Shown: positions 55,495-64,000 of the stretch, piece by piece
Position numbering within the stretch: the first letter of the stretch is position 1
Layout: every line of letters starts with the position of its first letter
Source of the DNA: Batillaria attramentaria
Taxonomy: Eukaryota; Mollusca; Gastropoda; Batillariidae
Length of the DNA stretch: 64,000 bases
Direction: 5' to 3'
Assembly (NCBI GenBank): GCA_018292915.2
Contig: JACVVK020000388.1
Span: 58,501 to 122,500, forward strand
Notes under the pieces: generated by a model
Databases searched by the model: none
What the model was told of the DNA's origin: nothing
Seen by the model: the letters and a program-made list of their open reading frames with translations, nothing else
Made by a program: the position numbers and the translations under genes

Positions 55495-55783
55495 TCCGCG
55501 AACTGGGTCACTGATGTCGTATTTGTACAGCCGGTCAAAGGTGAAGGGCATCTCAAACTCTCCTCCCAGGACGGAGAACTTGCCGGCAGGGTGATTACAA
55601 TTCCTGCCGCGGCCAGTGCCCACACAGATGTAGATCTCCACGTCAGCTGACGTACCGATGTTGTGGAGCATGAACCCGGCGAACATGCGGTCACGTGAGC
55701 GCTGGGTCTGCAGCACCTGCTCCAGCTGAGGGATGGTCCAGTCGTTGAAGTTGAGGTTGTCGTAGTGGTAGTGCAGGTGGTTG
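55495..55783 (-). CDS. Hemocyanin exon v3, FU-d beta-sandwich domain
   Basis: Acceptor acag|CAACCA, donor CGCGGA|gtgagt, phase 0. It encodes HLHYHYDNLNFNDW, the helix around LEQVLQTQRSRDRMFAGF, then MLHNIGTSADVEIYIC, a Cys-containing loop, FSVLGGEFEMPFTFDRLYKY and DISDPVRG. The G-T-S-A-D-V and L-G-G-x-x-E-M-P-x-x-F-D-R signatures are those of the C-terminal domain of molluscan hemocyanin units. The exon covers what is split over v8-v10 in FU-e. Confidence 0.94.
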
Positions 55784-55809
55784 CTGTGGACAGGTTTTAA
55801 AAGAATTAC

Positions 55810-56285
55810 TGGCCTCCGTAGCGTAGTGGTTAACATTTCGAACCATGGACCAGGAGGCCTAAGTTCGAATCCCAGCCCAGACAAGCATTTTTCTTTTTTC
55901 CTGCCAAGGTCGGCTGATATCCAGTGCTATGGGCCCAGTGGGGAGGCTGTTGCCACTCAGCCGAGATTCACCCACTCCATGCGTGGGAATATGAGGGTGC
56001 TACCCATGTTATGACACATCTCATGATGTGGTTGATTACGCGGCCGTACCGCAGGTGCCGCAGTTCCCGGGCCTGGTTGACGCCGGAATATTTATGACGG
56101 GAAGCACGGAATGCGACCCTGTCACCCGGTCTAAAGCCACATGGACCTCCTACAATCATCCTCATCCTCATTTTTATGCAAAATAAAAATTGCTCTAGCT
56201 TCCCAGCCTTCCGTGGATTCTATCCATGACCTGAGAGAAACCTCCACTGACACTGGCGAAGAGTTGGTTAGGGGACAAAAAGCCC
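55810..56285 (+). mobile_element. SINE family B copy, full length
   Basis: Head ggcctccgtagcgtagtggt, body through cacatggacctcctacaatc. It begins 27 bp upstream (in gene direction) of the v3 acceptor, opposite to the gene. Confidence 0.88.
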
Positions 56286-56573
56286 CCCCCCCCCCACCCC
56301 CTTTACAAAAAATCAAAATAATTGGTGAAATGGAAAATGAACGGTTGTGGACAACTTTTGACCAGACGTGTTATTTTACTGGATGCACATAAACGGTAAG
56401 CTGTGTCGAATGTACATGTATGTTTCATTTTTGCCTTTGTTGTTTTTGGCATGTGTTGCCACTAGACAGGGCCACTGACACGAAACGGGACAAACTATAC
56501 AGTAGACCCCACAACAGATTTTCTTTTCGTGCGTCAGTGAGGCTTGGGTCAGTGTGCAAGTGAAATGGTTCAC

Positions 56574-56708
56574 CTGTAATCCCAGACGTCCACGGGCCTG
56601 CTGTAGTCGTGCGTCAAGTCGAACTGGTTCTGCCTGGAATCGTCAAAAGGATGGAGCGGCTCCCGCATGTGATTCAGCGCACAGTCCGCCTGGTCCCACG
56701 CCAGACCC
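56574..56708 (-). CDS. Hemocyanin exon v2, FU-d core after CuB
   Basis: Acceptor gcag|GGGTCT and donor TACAG|gtgaac, phase 2 at both ends. It completes the arginine codon of v1 and reads GLAWDQADCALNHMREPLHP, then a stretch ending in DVWDY. This is the FU segment linking the copper domain to the C-terminal beta-sandwich; the M-x-E-P-L-x-P-F signature recurs in v8, v15, v20 and v26. The intron separating it from v1 is about 6.7 kb and holds a 5.1-kb transposon. Confidence 0.93.
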
Positions 56709-56759
56709 CTGCAACGGACAATTTTCACACAGATGTTCATCATGTCAGGTTGCAGATTA

Positions 56760-57115
56760 GTCAGTTACGCGGTTTTGTTGTTGTTGTTGTTGTTATTGTT
56801 TTTGTTGTTGTGCCTGTTGATGTTTGTTCGAAGTTATTGGTATGATTTTTGTTGTGGTTGTATTTGTTGTTGTTGTTGTTGTTTTTGTTGTTGTTATTGT
56901 TGTGTTTTCTTTTCTTTTCTTTTCTTTTCTTGTAGTTTTTCTTTTTGCTTGTGTTAGCACTTCGGACCATGAACCGGGAAGCCTCGGTTCGAATCCCGAC
57001 CGAGGCAGGCGGGTTTTTTCCCGTCTATGTCGGCTCCAATGCAGAGCGGGTGTGCTGTGGTCCCAGTGGGGAGGCTGTTGCCACACAGCCGAGACTCATG
57101 CACCCATCACCCGCT
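56760..57115 (+). repeat. GTT-rich tract and SINE family B head
   Basis: GTT triplets at 56776-56905, then the head of a family B SINE (gttagcacttcggaccatga) at 56955-57115. Confidence 0.8.
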
Positions 57116-57329
57116 TTGTAGGCTAATGTCGGTAATCTTGATACATGACCTGAATAAAACAGCCTGAAACATTCCTAATTGACAAACACATTACAGTTAA
57201 CACAGCATACTTATCTCCATTTTTCAAACACTGGTGAAAGGCTAAAATAAAGGCTAACAAATGTTACTGTCCAAACGGTGAAATAGACAGTTCAGAGTTT
57301 GTTGTTGCTGTTATGTTATTGTTGTTAAC

Positions 57330-57434
<105 letters not shown>

Positions 57435-57699
57435 GTGGGGTTTTTTTGTATGATGTCAACGGGAAAAACGCTTAGCGAAGGTGTAGCGCCAAATAAGAGT
57501 GTTATGAGTGTATTGATGAATGTGCAAAACTGTAAGACTGTATGTGACTTGCATATAGAGAAAGAAAAGCTTGATTCACAACTTGATTGTACTGCAGGCC
57601 ACGAAAATATCTGTGTGCCAGTAAGCTTGTGAAACCATGAGTTTGAGAACGGTCGTGGATAACGTTTTCACGACCATGCATCCAGCGTTTGTGCAGAGC

Positions 57700-57850
57700 T
57701 CTTGCATACCATTGCCAACCACACACCTAGACCCCGGGCGCTGACGCATGAGGACGCTGTTACCAAGCACCCACAACCCATGTTATCTCCGCTCTCACTG
57801 TGGCCGCTATGCCCAATTTGTCCAGTAAAAAAATGTTTGGGCATAAAAAG
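57700..57850. repeat. Dispersed repeat shared with 19660-19820
   Basis: Inverted match; phrases gctgacgcatgaggacgctg and ctcactgtggccg in this copy. Confidence 0.6.
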
Positions 57851-58922
57851 GCTTATAATTATCTTTCGATCCACACCAAACACGATTAGGAAACATCTGA
57901 GGAAGACCTCTTTCCAAAAAATCAATACCGCCCCGTAGACCAGTTTGCATCCTTTGTTCAACGTTACATTTTTGTTGTTGTTTTTTAAGTTGTTTCTCTA
58001 TAGAGAAACAACTTCATGGGATGGGGCAGATTTCGCTGCGCGCAGCAGCAAGTTTCAGTAGTACAAAACAAGGCTGTGACGTTTCTCCAGACAATACATA
58101 CTTTCGCGCACATTGTGACGTAACGAAATCTGCGTCATAGACACTTGACGTGCACACTATGCTGCTGCGTTCTGTTTGGCGGGAGTTGTGAGACGTGTGT
58201 GGGTGTGTGTGTGTGTGTGTGGGTGCGTACGGATGTAATGATGCTCCTAAATCACCTCGTTGGAGGCCTTTTTACTTTGAGATAAAATGAGAATTCACCT
58301 TCTACTCCATGGAATCTGTGAAAACAGGTCACAAAAATTGGAAGAGTTTCAGTTTTAATTGCATCGGGTAGAAAAAAATTGTAAAAATGTTGTGTAAATT
58401 TTCTTTTACATTCTGTCTGTGGAGAATTTTGCAAAAATTAAAGAAAGAAATATTATTTCATAGTTTTGGCTGCACGCGGCTTCCATAGAGTATTCGTCTG
58501 TGTGGCGCCGAGAAAAACAAAAAAGTTGCGTCATACTTGCAAGGCCAAGCACTCTGACAACACATTTGCACATTACGATCACGTATCGTCTGCACCGACG
58601 ATCGCTTTCTTTTGTCTTTTTCTAAGGGATTTGAGGTTAGTGAAAAGAAATATTTGTACAGCATGAGATTTCATTTGTTTTAGTTTTTATGGCTGCTTAG
58701 GATTTCTGTTTTGATATTTTAATTTCATACAGTGTTGGTGAAAATAAGACTACCCACGTGTAATTAGATTTGAAAACCATAAGCGGCTCAGAACACGTTT
58801 AGAGCACATCACATTGAGCCTAATCACTTTACCAATGAAAACCGTTTGTCAGAGGACAAGCTTATGTGTACTGTCATTGACAGATGATCAGCTGTGTTCT
58901 TAAAATAAAATATGATTGATAT

Positions 58923-60700
58923 TTGGTTATTGCTGTTTCCCAAAGGGGTTGTTCAGGAAGAAAAAAAGTATGGAAGCTTAAAGTTGTCTTAACACCGCTT
59001 TATCCACTGAAGTTGTTAGCATTGACTCCTGTGCAATTTGTGGAAACACCCTCATCCACGACCAAAACGTCAATCCCCCTGGGAGCTAAAGGCGCTGAAG
59101 ACGTGAACAAAGCCGGTGAACGGCGTGGATTGAACAGTCACACTGAAAAAGGGCAAAAAGTTCATACCACTTGTCGTAACAAATTCACCAATCCTGCCGC
59201 TATCCAGCGTTTGCCAGAACTGAAGAGGAAACGTGAAACTGCCTGTGTTCGCAGTCTCCGTTCTGACGGAGGGCAATTTGACTTTCTGGCATGCTGCTTA
59301 TTCTGCTCGGAAAACGTTAACTTACATACTGATGATGCACGCTACAAAAGCTACCGTGTGCGCACCATTGATTTCCAAAACAGCATAGCAAGTGCTTGCG
59401 TTCTTTGACAAGATAAGTCGGCAAATAGTGTAAACAGCAGGCTGAAATACGCAATTTCAGACTTACATGCAGCTGATGCTGTTTATCACAAAGTCTGTGA
59501 CATAAACTTCCGAAATGGGGAAAACATCCCACTGCGATTTCAGTACGAAAGACCGCTTCAGTCAGCGCCCGGTGTTAAAAGGCAACGTCCAGGTCGTCCT
59601 TTGGACCCAGCCACAGCTACAGCGTTCCAGAAAGTCATCCACTGGGTTACTGATAAACAGCTGACAGTTGGCAATCTGACTGAGAAAATGGTGGAATTTT
59701 GCGGCGGCGACGCTTACACAGTCCCTTACATGAAACAAAAGCTTCTCGACCATTTCGGAGACAAGATCATCATCACTGAAATTAATGGCAAACCTAATGT
59801 TGTCACTGTCAAGGCCACAGCTTGGTCTATTATATTTTTTGAGACTCCGGAGGAAGACAACGTAGAGACCGAAAAGCTGCGGCTCGTGCAGGCAGCTGCG
59901 GCGCTCATAAAGAGTGACACCAGAACAAGTACAAACTCAAAGATGTTTTACCCCAGCGGAGAAGAAATGTCATCTGAGGATTCAAACTTGAAGTTTGTGC
60001 CTGAGTCTTTGTAGGTGTTCATGGGGACAATTTTCAGTGAAAAAGAAGACAACACCAAGATTGCCGCGATAGGACAAGCAATCGTCCAAGCTGCAAGGCC
60101 AAGAGTTCTGACTGCGCCACTTCAGATTGGATTCGGAGTTCAGCTTCACCACAACTTTGCCTCAGCGTTCTTGTTGAAGACATTGAATTCCATGGGGTTC
60201 TGTTCATCCTACAAGGAACTGCTGAAGTTTGAAGCATAATTTATGCTGCAGCAACACAGACCAGAGATGTTCCTGGGCTCAGTGAAGGAAGTTGCCTACA
60301 ATATGTAGCAGACAACGTGGACCACAACAGCAGAACGCTTAGTGGCTAGAATACGTCCCACTGCATGGGTATGATGGCGACGGTAACCCCAGTACCAGGG
60401 GAAATAAGACCCATTCTAAGGACCACTGTTTCCAAAGACGACATTGTTGCAAGAGCAAAGATCGACATATCCTATTACAGATCAGGTTGCGTTGCAATCC
60501 TGTCTCTTAAGTACCAGCCCTTGGAAGACTCTCGTGGTGGAGGATCCAACCTGGGGGGTAGACGTCCTGTGGAAGGTTGCTTGGCCACTGCGATCGCCAC
60601 GACCCGCATGGTCTGGCATGATGCAGACTGTTCAAACCAACGTACACCTAGGGCTGTCTCAAGTGCAGTTTCTTCCCATCATCGACATGAATCTTAGTGA
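58923..60700 (+). pseudogene. Decayed transposon-borne protein, unknown family
   Basis: The open frame from 58923 includes HTEKGQKVHTTCRNKFTNP and FDFLACCLFCSENVN, a C-x2-C / H-type pattern that may bind zinc. It continues in the same frame past TGA at 59406-59408, TAG at 60012-60014 and TAA at 60237-60239, through GRPLDPATATAFQKVIHWVT, MKQKLLDHFGDKIIITEING and LQIGFGVQLHHNFAS, then in other frames QYVADNVDHNSRTL and VTPVPGEIRPI. Three substitution stops plus frameshifts show real decay. I recognise the type from invertebrate transposon-like genes but do not know its function. Confidence 0.6.
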
Positions 60701-61740
60701 CATGTCATGCGTTTTTTCACCTTACCGTTCATCACAAAGGAGGCGATCCGACATGGTTTAACGCCCATTATCACTTTCGACCAGCCTCTTTGGTGAAAAG
60801 AATCCATCACTGTGTCCATCGAACCAGAGAGAAGTGACCTGCGTTCCGTTGTGCTGAGGTTGGGGGCCTTCCATACAGAGATGAAGTTTTTAGGGCGTAT
60901 TGGAAATGTGATGGCAAACACCGGATTCAGAACGTCCTTGAGGTGGTATATGCCCCAAACGCTGTTGTCCATATGATACAACATTCGACACTGAGGAGTT
61001 ACTTGACTCCTTGAACTGGCATCTGGAACCTACAGCCTTGCAAGATACGCCAACTGATGTCCAGCAGGCTGTTGCAGAAGCAGACATGAAGGATGATGCA
61101 GTTATCTTTTACCAATAACGTCATTCACATTGTTTTAACGGCTTTTCTCGGTTGTCAGAGTGCCTGAATAACGTCAGTATGAGTACTGACGAAGTCCGGC
61201 CGGAATAGTTTTGTACAAACACAAAGGCAATATCATCTTGAGGAAAGACGTGACTACATAATGAGTGACATGTGAATAACCCCAAACACGCACCCACCCA
61301 CTCCTTCAACAGTATTCTAGATGTGACAGGATACAGTTAGATTTCAGATATTTTTGTTCAAGATTTAAACCTGTGTAACGGCAATCAGAAAACTTGAGAC
61401 TTTTTGGCAAAGAAATGATATATCCAATCTCTCTCTCTCTCTCTCTTTCTGTCTCTCCACTTAACGGCAGCAATACATGTGCCACGTTTGGGCAACGTAG
61501 TTTTCGTATTTACCGAGAAATTGGCGGGAAGATTATCATGACCCTTTGACCTTGACCTTTAAGGAAGGCCGTTCGAAGTGATATTTAAATGCCTCTTGTA
61601 TGCAAGTGCCATGTTAGTTATTTCTATTAATAGCTGTAGTTTCCGAGAAAATGCCAAAATTATTGATTACCACGGACGCATGAAGACGAGAAAAAGCATT
61701 CGTTACTAGTGACGTCATATTATCACTCATAACTTTTTTC
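60701..61740. other. Transposon interior, decayed 3' part
   Basis: Possible continuation of the decayed coding region on scattered frames up to about 61120. After that it is non-coding, with a short CT run at 61430-61447. Confidence 0.4.
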
Positions 61741-62675
61741 TCTACAGCACTATAGAAAAAGAAAATATGTCACAATACACTACAGACCCTGCCGAAACAT
61801 CCTATGAACAAAACGAAACTCTTCCAATTTTTGTGAGGTTAGGTATGTTTTTCTCACAGATTCCATGGACTAATCCAGACCTACCTTTCACGATTTTTAG
61901 CCTGCCGCATTTTCAGAAGAGTTATCGCCGATTTAAAAAAAATTCGGTAATGTTACGATTTTTTTCGAAAAAGTTGTTCAAATTCCTTCATTTTCTAGAC
62001 TTTGGAAGTTCACCCAATTACACTGACTGTATTCGTGCTACAGCTCTGTAGCTCTGACTGGTTTTGTGTTTAAAACAAAAAATCCGAGGTAGGGGTGGTT
62101 TGCACTAAGATCAAATATCTATGAATAGACTACTGCAAATTACTCATCATCCCGGCGTTTTTGTCTAGTGTGACAACTGCACATATGACAGGAACTACTG
62201 CACTGTTATAGCTTTAGCATTAAGAATAACTGAACTTTTAGATAAACATAGCTTTTTCAAGTTTCTGCGAGAAGCACCGGTCAAAAGAGTTCCAAATTTG
62301 CGATTTCACAAGTACATTCCAAGGTATTCTAGTCCACGTTTCACCAGCCCTCTAGATCTTCCAGATTTTATGTAAAAATTAATTCAGTCAGGAAGTCACA
62401 AAAGCAACAGGGAAATCACAAGACATGCACAAGTATCATCTGTCATACTACCAGTGTGAAGCTGACGTCAAACGCTTAGTTCACAGACAAAATCAGCAAG
62501 TATCGTCACTGCCTCCGACATTTCATCAGCCCTCTAGATCTTCCAGATTTCATGTGAAAAATAATTCAATCGGGAAGCCACAAAGCCAACAAGGAAATCA
62601 CAAGACATAAACAAGCATCCTCAGACGATCTCAGTGCTAGAGGCTGACGTCAAATGTTTAGTTCACGGAACTGAC

Positions 62676-62681
<6 letters not shown>

Positions 62682-62723
<42 letters not shown>

Positions 62724-62890
62724 GGAGCCGGGGTGGCCGAATGGTAGAGCGTTGGATTTTCAATGCTCGGGTCGAGAGTTCGAATCCCGGCTGGGGCCAA
62801 ATATTTGTGCTGGCCTTTTTCTTGTTGCCCCGTCTTTGATATCACCCTTACCTGGTGGAAAAGGACGTTAAACTCCTAAACACCCATCCA

Positions 62891-62940
<50 letters not shown>
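62682..62940 (+). mobile_element. SINE family A copy flanked by two CT runs
   Basis: (CT)n at 62682-62722, full SINE A at 62722-62898, then (CT)n at 62899-62939. The same SINE-plus-CT block is present in the shortened relative at 15960-16195. Confidence 0.88.
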
Positions 62941-62941
<1 letters not shown>

Positions 62942-63115
62942 CCTCCCCACCCAGACCCACCCCCAGTCACGTGGCTAATCGGTCGAGGTCGTAGAGGATG
63001 TACTGTCATTGGTAGAACTTGGAGAGGGGAGAACCGGCAAACAATTACAACAAAACAGACAAAATAAAATGAAGTTTGGAGAAACAACTTTGTAGGACGG
63101 GGCCGTTCCTCCTTG

Positions 63116-63391
63116 TTTTTTCATGTAGTGCAGGCACACTCAGCCGCGAATTAGTCTTTGTGGCTTGAGCGGCTTTAAGCTCTAAAAACTCACTCACTCA
63201 CTCACTCACCCCCCCCCCCCCCACCCAAAAATAAAAATAAAAAATTGCTCAAATCGCCCGGTTGGCAAGGGTTGTGCAAGCACACAGTGCCTGGGTCACG
63301 GGGAAATTCCACGGCGCGCGGTCATGGTCGGCAAGGAGTTAAACTGTCAAGATGATGGATTAAAAAAAAAAAAGTGTTAAATGAGAACTAC
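63116..63391. other. Intron sequence directly after v1
   Basis: ACTC units at 63187-63208, a C run, and 63250-63350 matching 19177-19260 inverted. No exon. Confidence 0.5.
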
Positions 63392-63543
63392 CTGTAGCTC
63401 TGCAAAGCCTGCCAGATGGCAAAGATACGGTCAGTGTTGGCGTGGTAAATGAAGAACACAGGATCAAAAGCCGAGTAGTCCAATGTGCTGAGCGAGTACT
63501 GACCACGCCCACCCAGGAAGGAGTGGAAGGCGTTGTGGGTAAC
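63392..63543 (-). CDS. Hemocyanin exon v1, FU-d CuB site
   Basis: This exon encodes the CuB helix pair of FU-d. Its acceptor is cag before GTTACC and its donor is CAG|gtagtt, phase 2. It begins at VTHNAFHS, giving the first two CuB histidines (HNAFH), and continues through YSAFDPVFF to the third ligand region and ends at ALQSYR. The usual HH pair before A-N-T-D-R is YH here: codon TAC replaces CAC at the first position, while the second His, the copper ligand in related type-3 sites, is kept. The preceding exon, which should end in DFEVQFE, lies beyond 64000. Confidence 0.93.
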
Positions 63544-64000
63544 CTGGATAAAACAGAAAGATTTTATCGTGGAAGTGTGAACAGCAGAATTGTAATTCAT
63601 ACCAGTAGGTGTTCTTTAGACAAAACGGAAGGTTGCAGTTAATCTTTCTGAGTCAGTGAAGGAGGCAGCCAGAAATCAGGCTCATCTCTTCAGTGCATTA
63701 CCTCAGTAATCATTTTCTTTTAAAAACCTCCCTCTAAGCGTCGTGAGCACTCAGTTAGGGTGGAGCCGTACGCTATACTAAGTCTCCATCATCATTATCA
63801 TCGTCGTCGTCGTCGTCGTCGTCGTTATCATGGTCGTCATCGTCATAACTTTATTTGCAACAGAGATAGAACTTGCGTAAATTGCCCTAAATTTCCCAAC
63901 TTTCAGACCGCATCTAGCTCCTTTATACTTGACCTCAGCTGCCCAGCAGCCACGAATTAGTCTTTGGTGCTTGCACGGTTTTAAGCCCTAAAAACACACT
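63544..64000. other. Intron sequence upstream of v1
   Basis: No further hemocyanin exon is visible up to the window edge. It holds a short TCA/TCG trinucleotide run near 63783-63850 and otherwise unremarkable sequence. Confidence 0.5.

Larger units (their letters stand above)
57987..63115 (+). mobile_element. 5.1-kb DNA transposon, family unassigned
   Basis: The left end is the palindrome at 57987-58014; the right end reads inward from acggggccgttcc. Both ends share, in inverted orientation, attccatgga and aaaattggaagagtttc (58310-58355 and 61805-61875), so it has long, imperfect inverted ends. The middle carries the ORF remnant at 58923-60700. Shortened relatives are at 15780-17370 and 1-180. 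I cannot name the superfamily. Confidence 0.65.

Noticed and set aside
58923..59408. Independent host gene with a THAP- or zinc-finger-like N-terminus
   Set aside because: It lies inside a repeat with inverted ends, its frame continues past in-frame stops, and it is decayed.

Overview
The window is a piece of a metazoan nuclear genome, almost certainly a gastropod mollusc. The minus strand carries 28 consecutive exons of a molluscan-type hemocyanin gene, ending in the stop codon of functional unit h (FU-h) with its extra C-terminal cupredoxin-like domain. That tail excludes the 7-unit hemocyanins of cephalopods. The rest is intron or flank packed with (AC)n microsatellites, tRNA-headed SINEs, MITEs and decayed transposons. 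Caenogastropod is my guess from repeat load and intron number, but the sequence does not prove it.

Hemocyanin (63543 down to 13034, minus strand): the window enters at the CuB exon of FU-d (v1) and reads through the rest of FU-d (v2-v4), FU-e (v5-v10), FU-f (v11-v16), FU-g (v17-v21) and FU-h (v22-v28). FU-a, -b and -c must lie beyond 64000. Exon joins were set by GT-AG sites (one GC-AG) and matching phase. Linker introns between units are phase 1, while introns inside units differ from unit to unit. FU-e sums to 418 codons, FU-f to 420, and FU-h to about 507 including the tail. Exons v18, v20, v21 and v23 contain small indels, mostly +/-1 at homopolymers, that break the frame. There are no substitution stop codons and every splice site is intact, which looks more like uncorrected long-read errors than pseudogene decay.

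Regions. 1-2640: end of a dispersed element, then degenerate sequence. 2640-4804: broken LINE. 4805-5570: microsatellites. 5570-8046: satellite of alternating long and short units. 8047-10451: LTR-like repeat, gag fragment, and an 880-bp repeat that cuts the gag zinc knuckle. 10452-13033: microsatellites and a degenerate array just downstream of the hemocyanin stop codon. 14049-14312 and 13034-13276: last two hemocyanin exons. 14540-18252: 61-bp tandem array, then an LTR copy split by nested insertions. 21818-26342: a complete-looking Ginger1-type DNA transposon inside the FU-h intron, with 220-230 bp TIRs, CCGG target duplication, Gypsy-like integrase with a spliceable intron, a 24-bp coding minisatellite and an OTU protease. 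29598-29992: MITE whose long TIRs iterate one short motif. 52617-54834: a 670-bp unit in three copies (two direct, one inverted) with the same 112-codon ORF. 57987-63115: a 5.1-kb transposon of unassigned family in the FU-d intron; a shortened relative sits at 15780-17370.

How the parts act together: the only clear host gene is hemocyanin, the extracellular copper oxygen carrier of hemolymph. Everything else is repeat DNA that enlarges its introns. Several insertions stop within about 20-35 bp of hemocyanin splice donors. I see no second host gene I can support.
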